A program made the translations under genes and the position numbers. A stretch of 64,000 bases of DNA from Viscum album (taxonomy: Eukaryota > Streptophyta > Magnoliopsida > Santalales > Viscaceae), in NCBI GenBank assembly GCA_963277665.1, contig OY728122.1:1544624868-1544688867 (forward strand), written 5' to 3'. Every line of letters starts with the position of its first letter. Positions within the stretch are counted from its first letter, which is position 1. Positions 38,161-50,200 of the stretch are shown here, one piece after another. The notes below the pieces were generated by a model, which searched no databases, was not told the DNA's origin, and worked only from the letters and a program-made list of their open reading frames with translations.

Positions 38161-40497
38161 TTATCTTTCTATCAGTCTCACATTTCATGCGATGTGTTGG
38201 TGGGGGACGTTTTTAAAATATTATTGTTTAGAGATGATATAATTTTCATCATGATACACCTCCCACGTGCATTTTTTCATACTTCATACTAGATGGATTT
38301 TATAGAGTCACCATTTACAACATAATGACCATTGATCTCCATTTTATGTCTACTCTGTTTGAGATATAGCATCCATAGACACACACATTTCATACCCTTG
38401 AGGGTTAGATGACCACTACCTTAGAGGAAAACACCTACATGTTAGGTCTATGCATACATAACTAGTTAGTTATGGGGGCCATTATTGGAAATTGGTGTGA
38501 ATTCATACATCTTCTACCTTCAGTTGATGTAATCTACATAACACATGTCTTCCAGTGTTCCCACTTATTCATGCGGTGGCTTTATGAGAATTTCATCATC
38601 ATTATTAATGATGAATAGGGGGAGACACTTATTCAGTAAAAATGTCCATATATTTTGAGAATGATCATATGCATGTTGTGTGTGGACTACTCCACCACCG
38701 TTGAACACATGTAGTACATACAATTACTTTAGGATCTAGATGAAATGGGTAGATATGGTCGGGGATCATTGTATTATCACATCTCTATATAAGTATATAT
38801 AACCACTATCATGTTGATGCATGGAAGACTGTAGGTTATATGGATTTGGTATAGATGTGAGCCTGGGAGAATTTTCCACGAATCACTCCAAGAGTTTTCA
38901 AACCAATTCCACAGTACATATTTTGGGACTGCACTCAGGGATGCCAGAATATTTATGACATAAATTTGATTTATTTAACAATTGTATTAATTTCCTTTAT
39001 AAACATTCCATATATTACTTATTTTTAACTAGGTGGAGATATGATTATTATTATTCACATTCTCCAAGATATAATTTTTATTATTTTTTTATTGATATTT
39101 GATGATATAAATCTCAATTATGTGAGTTAAAAACTAATTTTTTTTTCTAGAAAACATAATTTTTTAATTTAATTTTAAATATATTTACATGTTATTTTAG
39201 TAACTTTATCATGAATATTTACGAATTACTTTCTGAGTTGACATTTTATGATTTATACAATATTTTTCTACAGGTCATGTCCACCATACTGACTATCTAT
39301 GGTTAGAGATCATGGAACATTGGTGCCACTCATCCTCTTCAACATCATTAACAGGAAGCCTTCAGACCGATTCATGCGATAATCTGGCTATATACAACAC
39401 ATCCCCATCGAACCATGAGAGGTTGATGGGTTACATTCAATTATGATTATAGGTAGACAAATGATGGATTGGTTGCGGTTTCAGGCCCGTTATATTGAGT
39501 ATTGGGAAACACATGCCCTATATGATATCTTTTAGCAGGGATATCCCACAACATGATTTTTGTTAGATGATTATTGGGATTATATAGATTGGTACTGATA
39601 GAACATGATCATATACCTTATGAATCATGGGATAAAAATTCATCAGTTTTATTGTTTACTAAAATTTATTACATATTTTTAGACCTTTTTTCGTATTATT
39701 TTGAATGTTATTTCATTTCCAGTCAGATGGCCAAGTTCGAATTGTACATACCAAAGATACATAAGTGGTGGAATTTATTAGTTGGGTTGTAGGTCACCCA
39801 AATATGGTGGCTCTCAAAGATATTATCCATTTCATATATGATAGTTTCTTTAATAAGGATCCACAGTTATATCTTGATCCACATACTCTAGCTGAGGTGC
39901 TTGGGGATGATGATATGATTGATGTGCCCCCTAAAAAATTCCTGAACTTTCGCCTCTACTAATAAGTGGATAGACACAAGGAAATCAAAAAGGGAAGATA
40001 CAAGGACATAGAGAGCGACATTAGAGAGAGGCACCATTAAATGTTGTTCCACCATAGAGAGATGATCTGACATTGATGACTGATCATTTTCTCACACTTG
40101 GGAGAGGTTTATATGCCACATATACCTACTTAGATGTTTGATATACAATCTCTATCTCAACTGACATTGATGGATTGGGACCTGGGTATGGTAACATAAT
40201 TTGTGGTGGCCTCGTGGAACACTCTCGCTGACGATGACTTCTTTGATATCACAATTTTGATATATATAGTAGTTTCAGGGCCATATGGATCCACATATGC
40301 TATTGGGAAGTCCAAAACATATGATGTCGGGTATTATAGTACATAGGATCATGATCACGCACCCACAATACTTCAATAGAAGAAACCCACTCCTATATCT
40401 AAGGAATCAAATTAGAAAAGGCATCAGATGCGGAGGGGGTGTGAGGTTTATATGTCTGGTTGTGCATATGATGGGCATCATTGATGATTTTATCTGA
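38160..40497 (+). pseudogene. Plant mobile domain (PMD/MAIN-like) gene remnant
   Basis: PMD proteins occur in plants, both as host factors (MAIN family) and inside MULEs and Ty3/gypsy elements. The translation near 38,385-38,475 gives FHTLEG, a stop, MTTTLEENTYMLGLCIH, which fits the PMD core 'FHLP.GEmTITLeDv..LlGL.I.G'. At about 38,760-38,935 it gives WSGIIVLSHLYISIYN, then DAWKTVGYMDLV and FPRITPRVFKPIP, the middle PMD blocks. After a likely intron, 39,274-39,600 gives VPLILFNIINRKPSDRFMR, MDWLRFQARYIEYWETHA and DDYWDYIDWY, the C-terminal PMD blocks. The 39,574-40,497 part is probably the divergent tail. Stops are frequent. Its position behind the transposase suggests both are parts of one MULE. 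Confidence 0.75.
38960..39273 (+). other. Probable intron in the PMD remnant
   Basis: PMD similarity stops near 38,950 and resumes at 39,274 right after TTTTTCTACAG, a good plant 3' splice site. The stretch between is very T/A-rich. The 5' splice site is not clear, so the left boundary is approximate. Confidence 0.5.
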
Positions 40498-41556
40498 TTC
40501 CACATTGTACATATTTATAAATATGTTTATTGAGAAAATTAAATGTTTTCATATAAAAAAATTAATTTCAAAAATATAGTAAACAAAAACTAATTTACAT
40601 AAACTATTATTAAATAAAAATTAACTCCCATCAATTTTATGATTCCCTTAGATTATACATATAGTTTATATCTTAAAATCCTTCCAAATAAACTACTAAA
40701 AATATAACAATTATAAATATAAATTATTGTGATATTCATTTTAATACTAGAAATGGGATATATACCCTTAATGTTGATTTATTATATTGCTATAGATCTC
40801 ATTTTGAGTAGTGAAAGTAATTTCAACAAAAATTATAAGTACAAATGTTATGTTTTGAAAAAATGATATTTTGTACCATTAAAATTATTTTCCTTAAATT
40901 GTTTTTTGAAAAAAATTGTTTTTATTTTAATAATTTATCATATTTTTAGTTAGTATACAAAATTTCATTTAGATAGTATTTAAACATTATAATTTCAATA
41001 ATTTAAAATTCACATACTTCCTAATAATTTAATTATTAGTGTAATATAAAATATGAAAATTTTCCCAAATAGAATTATTTTTAACAATAAAGTCTATTTC
41101 ATGTAAATTAGTTTTTGTTTACTATATTTTTTTATTTATAAATATTTTTTAATAATTTATTATATATTTAGTTAGTGTGACAAATTTTATTTAGATAGTA
41201 TGTGTACTTTGAAATATATATTCATTCAAAGTCATTTCAATGAAACATAATAATGTTACAAGTGTGGGACTTTGAAAGCCTATAAATTTAAAAGTAAACA
41301 AAATAATGATTTTTTTTTTGAAAAATTGACTAAAAAATAAAAAAAAGGAATTTCATCAAAACAGTTAATGAAAAATAATATTAAATCCACAATAATTAAA
41401 TTTTTCAAAACATAACATTTGTACGTACAAATTTTTTATAACACATTAACTACAGGAAATATGATCTATATCTATAGAATAAATCAATGTTGATGAACCT
41501 CATTACCATAAACGAACATATGTGCCTCACACCTTCTTCACATCTGATGTCTATGT
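40424..41556. repeat. Inverted repeat around the PMD tail
   Basis: The minus strand at about 41,515-41,556 reads ACATCAGATGTGAAG, then GGTGTGAGGCACATATGT, matching the plus-strand PMD tail at 40,424-40,460. Further inside, 22 bases at 40,841-40,862 (ACAAATGTTATGTTTTGAAA and two more As) are exactly inverted at 41,401-41,422. Positions 40,576-40,600 are exactly inverted at 41,101-41,125 (25 of 25). The arms have unequal spacing, so several rearrangements are needed. These may be terminal inverted repeats of the MULE or a second, inverted partial copy. Confidence 0.75.
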
Positions 41557-41579
41557 GACTTTGGTGTCCTCGATATTAG

Positions 41580-43140
41580 TGTTGGTTCCTCCTCATGTGG
41601 TGATGTGGGTTCCTCCTTATGTTGTTTTTTAGAGTACTACCCAACATCATATGTGTACTACAAGATGTCTAACAAGTCACTGCACCAACAATTCATGTGA
41701 TACGTGTAACTGATAAGAAGATAATAGAGGATTCTCTTTCTGAGCATAAGAATGGTAGGACATTAAAAGAGATATATATTTAACTCATTTTTGGTTTTAT
41801 GATTTTGTATAAAAGTTTTTTTATATGTTTCTAATTGATTTTTCTTATAAATTAATTGTGTTATTTCAAGTGACCACATATGCTATTTGATATGAAGTTC
41901 TTTTTAATTGAATTAAATAATTTTGGAAAAAATGATTTTTTGAATGCGCGTGAATATATTATTGTTTTGTTTAATTAAATTTCAGTTTGTGTTTTTGAAT
42001 AACTCAAAACCCTCTTTATTTTATGTGAATATTTGTTCAAACTAGATCTCTGTATTTTTATTGTATCATGAGTTTGGGTGATTTAAATTTTCTAATTCTA
42101 ATTTTATATGAAAGAAAATAAGAACATATTTATTTTATTCAACTATGTAAGATTCTAAATCAATCTCTAACATGTTCTCTTTTTGACCTGAACTTTTTGT
42201 ATTCTTTGGGTTTCATGAATAATTTCTATTTTAAATGCTTAATAGCTTTATTTAATTATTTAATTATATATTGAGTTATATAAATAAAATTCTCATGAAA
42301 CTTTTTCAATTTTATATCCAATATATTTATCTATATATTATTTATCTAAATGGATGTCTTAATTTGTTGTTCAAATAATGTAAAAAATCCTGAAGTCTAA
42401 GAAATAATTTTGGAATTTTGGAATTTCTAGAGTTCAAAATCTCTTTTTATTTCAGTTATATTTCCTCTGATATACATTAGAATAAAATAATGTTTTTTGA
42501 GATGGATGTATAATATGTTTTTCTATATTTAATAAAACTTCATGAATGTCTAAAAAATTAATTTAGATTCATTAAAATATACATTATTTCTAAAACATTT
42601 CAATTTCAATTTTTTAATATCTTGTTTATATATTTTAATGTTTTTTCTGATATATTTTTATATACTTGTTAGATTAAATATATTTTTTTGATCCATTGGA
42701 AATCTGTTTAAATTTTATAAATTTAAGTATTTTGGACCAATATATGATTTTTTACTTTTATAGGGGAAAAAATCTCTATATCTTATGTGTCAAACATTAT
42801 ATGAAATGATAAACATTATTCATCATCTTCTTCCAACTTAGAAGAAATCCATTTTATCATGCACAATGCATTAGAATCTCCATATCTTTCAATATAACCA
42901 CATCCCTCTTCTACACGGAACACTACATTTATTATATTTATGTAGTTATATTTTCAATTATTAATGGAATGTCAAAAAAAATTACAAACGTTGTGTTTTA
43001 AAAAAATAATGTTTTCTCCCTTAGAAATAATTTTCATAAACTATTTTTTTGGTATTACATTTATTTTAAATTATTTTTTATATGTTTAGTAAATTTTTCA
43101 AAGTTCATTTTTATTGTATTTATAATTTATAATTTCTTGG
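41580..43140. other. No recognisable gene
   Basis: AT-rich sequence between copies of the inverted-repeat family. No reading frame or motif is supported. Confidence 0.4.
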
Positions 43141-43330
43141 CATTCAAGGTCACATTTATGTGACTTTGAAAGTGTATAAATTATAATATTTACTTTCTAT
43201 CTAACTGAAATTTGTCACACTAACAAAACATATAATAAATAATTGAATAATAGATAGAAATAAAACAAAAGATAGTAAACAAAAACTAATCTACATGAAA
43301 AAAAATTACTATTTAAAACCATTACATGTA
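43140..43330 (-). repeat. Further inverted copy of the 41.1-kb repeat
   Basis: Read on the minus strand, this matches 41,090-41,250 over GTTTACTAT, TTAGTGTGACAAATTT and the flanking A/T sequence. It is therefore another copy of the inverted-repeat family near the PMD gene, about 2 kb further right. Confidence 0.75.
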
Positions 43331-43737
43331 CACTTTAAATTTATGGTCATATTTCATATTAATTGTTATTTTAATAATTGCATAATTATGAAGTTTGATT
43401 ATTTATTTTATTATTAAATGTTACTAATTACATTATGAATAAATATTAATTATGTTATTAAATATTTACAATAATTAAATTAATTAATATGAATAATAAT
43501 TTTGATAACATTAATAAAGTAGCTAATAATATAATTTAAAATAAGTCTTAATTAAAGTTGTAACATGAAAAATATAATTAATATTATTATTATTATTATT
43601 AAAAATTTAATATATTTTAAAAAATACTTTAGATTTATTTATTTATAAATATTTATAACTATATAAATATAGATATATAATTTTATAATTATAAATATAT
43701 TCATAAATTTAATTACATATAATTTCATATTTATAAA
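43331..43737. other. AT-rich insertion target of the gypsy array
   Basis: Almost pure A/T with (ATT)n runs near 43,580. The last five bases, ATAAA (43,733-43,737), recur at 62,492-62,496 after the array, where the same kind of A/T sequence continues. Confidence 0.7.
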
Positions 43738-44689
43738 TGTAAGAACTATGACTTTCTTTTCAGGTATGTTTTTCCATTCAGGCCGTTTTGGGAGAAAAGA
43801 GGAATTTTTGGAAATTTTCTAAGTACATGTCGTGTACCTTCTTTCCGTTGTTGGCTATGTGCTGGCCATGTTTTAGCCACACACATGGATGTGTGGTAGT
43901 GTTTTGGAGGCCGCCTAATGCGGAGTATGAAATAGAATGTACACGCCTTGTACTCCAAAAGTATACACCATGTATTTTCTTTTTTTATTAAATGAACCTG
44001 TGTCGCGTCTAACAGATAGAACTAATTTTTTTTAGGTTCTGTTTGTTCGAGAGCACAAAAAAGCTACAGATCATTGACGATTCCCTGATCCTCCATTCAT
44101 CCTCCATTTCAGACACTTTTGATTGTGTTGGAATCACATTGGCGAGTTCACTATTCTTTTTTATCCTTTTTTTCAATTCCTAATCTATTCCAAGTTATCG
44201 TGGGATGAAACTTTTAGACATTTTCTTAGATCTATGATGTTCCAAGGACATTCAAGCTTTGTGGTTCAATTATACTGATCTTCTAACCTCGAGGAAGGTG
44301 GTTTGTGCCTTTCTGTTCGAAGTCTTTGAGTATTATGTGAAAATTCCACCAATACCCATGAATGGGGTTTTGCGTGTCGACCGTTTACCCCTGTCGTTTT
44401 CCTACAATTCTTTTAGGCCTGTGCAGAGGTAATTTGGATATGAATAGGGTTGATTGATGTGCTTTGGATGTGTTTTTCCCTTGCATTGTTCTGTTTATGA
44501 CCGTTTGGTCTTGTTAAGCCTTGGCTGCTTTGCCTGTTTTCCAGGCCATTTGTTGTAGGATGGAGAGTTTGTATTTCTAACATTATGGATATTTGTAGAC
44601 TATTTAACCAAGTTGTTATGTAGGTTAACTTTAGCTATATTGCACTTCTATGCTTGTTGAATTTCACAGGTCCGTGAGAACCTGGTGTA

Positions 44690-45130
44690 GTAGACTATAG
44701 GGGGAATTCACTTGGTGATCTTCCTCAGAGTGTCTTGGAGCACTTTTTGCTACAAGGTTGATTGACCGAGTGAGCATCCTCGGAGAGCATAGAACCACTT
44801 TGGAATATAAGGGGATTGACTGAGTGAGATTCCTCTTAGAGTCCTTGATTGCTTTATACTATAAGGGGATTGACCACATGAGCTTATTCTAAGAGTCTTT
44901 GTTTTAATTGAATGACATGGGTTGTAAGGGTAATTGACGGAGTGAGCTTTCTCATAGAGTCCTGGACCTCAGGTATACAAGGGGAATTGACATTTGAGCT
45001 TCCTTAGAGAGTTCCTGACTACCTTAGACTATGCGGGGAATGGACTCTGTGAGCTTCCTCAGAGAGTCTTGCATTTCCTTTGACTATAATGGGAAAGACT
45101 ATCAGAGCTTCCTCAGAGAATCTTATTAAA
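44690..45130 (+). repeat. LTR minisatellite, ~50-65-bp units
   Basis: Repeated units of the type 'TATAAGGGGATTGACCGAGTGAGCTTCCTCAGAGAGTC' (written here as a family pattern) follow one another about seven to eight times. Equivalent arrays lie at 52,945-53,310 and 61,255-61,690 in the other LTRs, so the array was present in the ancestral LTR. Confidence 0.9.
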
Positions 45131-45572
45131 TTCATATACATAACCAGTAGGGTTAGATCGAGTGTGCTGCCTAGAGGGTTTCTTGTACATTTTAGGTAGG
45201 ACCATAGGGGATGGCTACTAGAACTTCGTAGAGGGTTACCTGTTGGTGGCTTATTTGGTTTCTTTACTATTGATTGATATTGATCTGTGGAAACTGACTA
45301 CCTTATACTATGTGGTGAATGGAGAGTGTGAGATTCCTCAAAGAATCTTGAATTGCCTTTGACAATAAGTGGAAAGACTATCATCTCTTCCTCAGAGAGT
45401 CTTATTAAATTCATACACAAAACTAGAGGGGTTAGATCGATTGTGCGGCCTAGAGTGTTGCTTGTACTTTTTAGGTAGGACCAGAGGGGATGGATACTAG
45501 AACTTTGTAGGGGGTTACGTATTTGTGGATTAGTTGGTTTCTTCACTATTGCTTGATATTGATCTGTGGATT
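45015..45572 (+). repeat. 279-bp tandem duplication inside LTR 1
   Basis: CTGACTACCTTA occurs at 45,015 and 45,294, TCTTATTAAATTCATA at 45,121 and 45,400, and TGATCTGTGG at 45,281 and 45,560, all 279 bases apart. LTR 2 and LTR 3 have one copy. The two units have diverged from each other by many substitutions. Confidence 0.95.
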
Positions 45573-46217
45573 GTTTACTATTGAGTAATTTTCTGTTACT
45601 ATTTATTGTTTACTGTTTTCTTTACTTTTACCTGCCATATACACACTGACTGTTAGGAATAGATCATCAAGAGGTTTACTACTATGATTTAGTCTCACAC
45701 ATTATTTGGGAAATGTTTTTGGGCCGAATCAGGATATTTTTTTGTTGTTATAGGTAAGGCCAAGCACCCTTCAATTTTGGTTACTTGGCTTGTTGTGAAG
45801 CTGGAGAGCATGGGACTAAGCATGTGCTTGCGATGCTGAGGAGCTGTTTATCTTTTATTTTGGTAATTTGGGTTAGTACTTTTTTTATTCCAGCATTGTG
45901 ACTTGTTTGGTTTCTTTCCTAGACATATGTATCGTGCATCATTTATATATATAAATGTGTCTGTGTGCTTCGGTTTTTTTATTATTCAAGTTATCTTCTA
46001 TTTGTTGTTGTTGGATATTTACTGCTTCTGCTATTGTATGTGTTGCTTACTTTTACTATGTACTATACCAATTAGGTCATAGTTTTCCCACTGTCACACC
46101 CATCGACCTCGCTGCAAGTCATCAGCCTCTGGCATTCAGGGAAATGTGCTTGATGCCATGTGACCAACCGGGTACGGGGCCCCTCTGGGCGGCTTCCGGA
46201 ACCGGGACGTTACAAAG

Positions 46218-46228
46218 TGGTATCAGAG
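46218..46228 (+). other. Primer-binding site, Met-tRNA type
   Basis: TGGTATCAGAG lies three bases after the TTACA end of LTR 1. It matches the 3' end complement of initiator Met-tRNA as used by plant LTR retrotransposons. The second copy at 54,076-54,086 has decayed to TTGTATTAGAG. Confidence 0.9.
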
Positions 46229-46229
46229 G

Positions 46230-47299
46230 ATTTCATTTCTCTGGATTTACTATTTGGAGCCATTAGTAAGGGATAGGATGGAATTGGTATTTGGGAATAA
46301 TATGTTCCCGGGAGTAGCTAACCCATGTACAAGGGAAATCCAATCTACCTCGTTGATTGCTATTTTTCTGGTTTTTCAATTATTACAGTTAATATAATTT
46401 CACTATGAGGGATACAAATGATTTGTACCGTTATTTTTGATGTTATTGAGGTTCTATTTCACTTGCACCCTGATGAGATGAGGGTATTCAATATCATTCA
46501 TCATATAGGCACTTGCATGAAATCACATGTCATGCATTTTTTCCGTGCAGTCTAGGATGCATTAGTAATTGCATGTGGTTGTGATAGATTATGTGTAATG
46601 TATTCACACTGTTGTGAAATTTTCCTTGGTAGAAATACCCTTTATTTTATTGGAAATTTTTTGTGTATAGATTTTCTTGAATGAACACAAAAATATGGTT
46701 CTTGAGGTGTTATGGCCCCTCATGGACCGGAATTTAGAGGATCATTGCCTTGTACCCTGCTGTGTCATGAACAACATGGGCTGGTATTTTCCTTTATCAG
46801 ACACGCTGTGTCCGTCTGAAGATGCTATGTAGTGTGAGTCATGTGTCAGGCCATGTCTCCAACAACACTGGATAGGTGAATCTTTTCTAGTACATGTTGT
46901 GTAGTCAATTTACAAGTCGTGTAGTGGGAGCCATGTGTCAGGCCAAGTCTCTAACAACACTGGCTAGGTGAATCTTGTCTAGTACATGTCGTGTAGGCAT
47001 TTTACGTGCTGTGTAGTCTTTCCTTTAGAGTGTCTTGTTGTTTAATCGTGTAGAAGAACTCGGGCATGGAAAGAGAATTCAAGTACATGACTTGTTTCTG
47101 GGGTGTTACATGACCAGATTAGGTAGGAGTACACGCCCATGTGAATGAATTCAGGGAACACGCCGTGTAGGATATGCACAAGCTGTGCAGTCATGTTTTG
47201 TAAACAAGAATTTTTTCTTTCTCTTTTTCTCCTCTTACACACCTTATTTTTAGTCCCTAACAATCTTGATCTATGTTGTGCGCTTGACTTTGCAGAGTC
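46230..47299 (+). other. Untranslated leader of gypsy copy 1, with dyad motifs
   Basis: The leader lacks a supported gene. It contains recurrent semi-palindromic motifs of the ACACGCCGTGTAG type (for example around 46,800, 46,890, 46,985, 47,160) and a 92-bp tandem duplication with CATGTGTCAGGCC at 46,840 and 46,932. Compared with the second copy's leader, about 0.5 kb is missing near 46,752. Confidence 0.75.
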
Positions 47300-50200
47300 A
47301 TGCCATCAACACGTCCTCCAGTTGTGCGCCAGTTGCCAAATGGTGATCAGACACCAGACATGGTCGATCAGGGACCACCTGCAGATCCTCCTGTTGTGCC
47401 AACCTTTTCACCAGCCATTGTACCTGACATAGGTGTTGATGCACAGTTCATGTTGGGAATTCTGAGGATGATATAGAATTTTTAGGGAGTGATTCCTCCC
47501 ACCCCATCAATGGCTGACTTGACGTGGGTAAACCATCAGCATCATCCTTCCACTTTCTCAGGGGAAGGAGGACCTTAGTCTGGTGACTCATGGCGAGAGA
47601 CCACACTGATGATTTTCAAGCATATGGAGATACCTCTAGAGAAGAGGCTGATTCTTGCTACCTACATACTCCGAGACTCTTCCAGGAGATGATGGGATGT
47701 GGTCTCATGGGCAGGCTGCCAGGAGAATATGGCTTGGGATGATTTTTGGATCATATTCTATAGTTCCTTCTACCTGGAGATCATGAGGGTCGATCGAGCA
47801 TGGGACTTCATGAGTCTAGAGGAGGGTACTCTTTCTGTTATCGAGTATTCCTCTCGCTTCATAGCAATGCAGTTTTTAAAGAATATTCCAGGAGATAATG
47901 AGTTGTTCCTTACATAGAAGTTTGAGCATGGACTGAGGGACGACATCCGATCATAGGTGAACATATTCTGGATGACTTTGATATCTTCTTATTGTCTACT
48001 AGGCTCTAATAACAAAGTTCAATTTAAAGGATTTTGTAGTTGCGAGCAAGGGCAGATTGGCATCCAGAGAGAGTGATCCTCTAGCTAATAGCAGGAAGCG
48101 ATGTAGAGAGGCTGCATGAGGAGATCAGAGTAGGCGGGATGCATCCTCCGTTATCCAGGTGGTGTGCTACCACTGTGGGAGATGTGGGAATATGAGTTCA
48201 CATTGCCCCAGAATCCTAGTGGAGTGCAAATATTACGAAAAGATGGGTCACCTTCATCAATTTTTTTAGTTCTTCTCACCAGTAGCTAGTGACAAGGGTT
48301 CTTCTATAACTCTTAATTTAGGAGCAGCACCACCATTTTCTCAATAGTAAGGAAATTGGTATTTTTCCGGCCTTCAGGCTGAGGTGGAGGTCGTGGCCAT
48401 GGTAGCCAGTCACCTGGTTTTCAGCGACATCTGGGCAGATCGGCTCAGTGTGGCTAGGCATGGTGACAAGGTTGTGGTACATGCCCGACTTTTGCAGTGG
48501 AGCAGACCCAGCAAGGGTAGGATCCCAGACCATCCTCCATTCGTGGTATGATCATAGTAGCCCCAATTTTATCTTCTGCTATTTTTTTGTAGTGGTTCTT
48601 CCCATAGCTTTATATTTGTTGCATTCATGGGGAGCCTTGGGCTCTGCATCTTTTCTTCTACTGATATCTAGATGCTAGACACTCCATTTGGGACTATAAC
48701 GACTAGTGTATGTCAGTGCAGAGAGTGCCCTCTTCAGGTTGGTGGATGTCACTTGTTTTGGGATCTCTATGTACAAGAGATGATAGGCTATGATGTCATT
48801 ATTGGGATAGAATGGTTAGTTCCATTCTAGGAAGTCGATGACTGTTATCGTCACAGGGTGCATTTAATATCACCAGATGGTGGGTCTTTTCTTCATAGGG
48901 GAGAATGGGATGTCCAGGCGAGCAGAGTAGGTCCATGGAAACATGGGTTTGGAGGAGTTACTTCCAAGATCATTAGTCTTTATCTGGATGACCAGGGGAC
49001 TTCACCGTTAGACTTTCCTCCAGTGGTGGATCGTTTCAGAGATGTTATTCCAGAGGACTTTTTAGGTTTTCCTCCAGAGCGTGAGGTTGACATCTCGATT
49101 GATCTTGTACAAGAAGCGGCCCCAGGGTCCATTCCTTCTTATATGATGGCTACACTTGAGTTACAGGAGCTCATGAAGTAGTTGGATGAGTTGAAGGGAA
49201 AGGGATTCATCCCACCCAGTACTTCTCCTTGGGGTTCGCCTATCATATTTTCAAAGAAGGCAGATGGATTCCTCGGGCTTTGTGTAGACTATCAGATTTT
49301 GAACCAGTTGATGGTCAAGAACTGATATCCATTTCCCCGGATTGATGATCTCTTTGATCTGCCTCGAGGAGCCTGGGTGTTCTCGAAGATCGACCTGTGA
49401 TTTGGTTATCATCAGTTGTGCATTAGACCATCAGATATACCTCGTACAACCTTCAAGATCAGTTATGGTCTATACGAGTACTTGGTTATGCCTTTCGGTC
49501 TCACGAATGTGCATTCAGTTTTCAGGGAACTGATGAACCAAGTGTTCCATCCATACTTGTATTATTTCATGGTGGTATTCATGGACGATATTTTGGTGTA
49601 CTCTCACCCTCGACATGACCATGCTACCTATCTTGATATCATTTTAAGTATATAGAGGGAGCATCAGTTATATTCTTTGCTCTCAAAGTTCCACTTTTGG
49701 ATGGATCAGATTCACTTCCTAGGTAATGTTATCTCAGATGTAGGTGTATCAGTAGGCCTAGAGAAAGTGAGGGCTGTATTTTTCTGGGAGCAGCCAAAGA
49801 ATGTATTTTAGTTGCGGAGATTTTAGGGCTGAATGGATACTATAGACACTTAATACAAATCTTTTCGTTCTTAGCATCACCACTGGAAGGTCTGACCAAA
49901 AAGGGGGTGAAGATATTATGGTCAGACTCTTGTGAGTCAGCCATTCGAGAGCTGAAATGGAGGTTGACTTTAGAATCGATACTAGTCTTTCCAGAGCCAA
50001 GCAAGAGCTATACTGTTTACTGTGATGCATTAGGTATTGGGCTAGGATCTATTCTTATGCAGGGAGATAGAGTCGTTGTGTACGGGTCTCGGCAGTTGAG
50101 GCCACATGAGAGGATTTACCAGACACACGATCTGGAGTGGATAACTATTGTTTATACCATACACTATTGGAGACATTATCTTCTGGGAGAGCAATCTATG

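Larger units (their letters stand above)
43738..46214 (+). mobile_element. LTR 1 of the gypsy array (2,477 bp)
   Basis: Starts TGTAAGAACTATGAC and ends GGGACGTTACA. It is longer than the other two because of an internal 279-bp duplication. Near the start is the dyad-rich GTGTAC/ACACC passage, in the middle a GATTGACCGAGTGAGC minisatellite, and near 45,800 the GGAGAGCATGGGAC passage shared with the other LTRs. The short frame at 45,955-46,266 is LTR sequence and not a gene. Confidence 0.85.

Noticed and set aside
45955..46266. 103-aa open frame
   Set aside because: It lies across the end of LTR 1 and the primer site; the other LTR copies do not keep it open.
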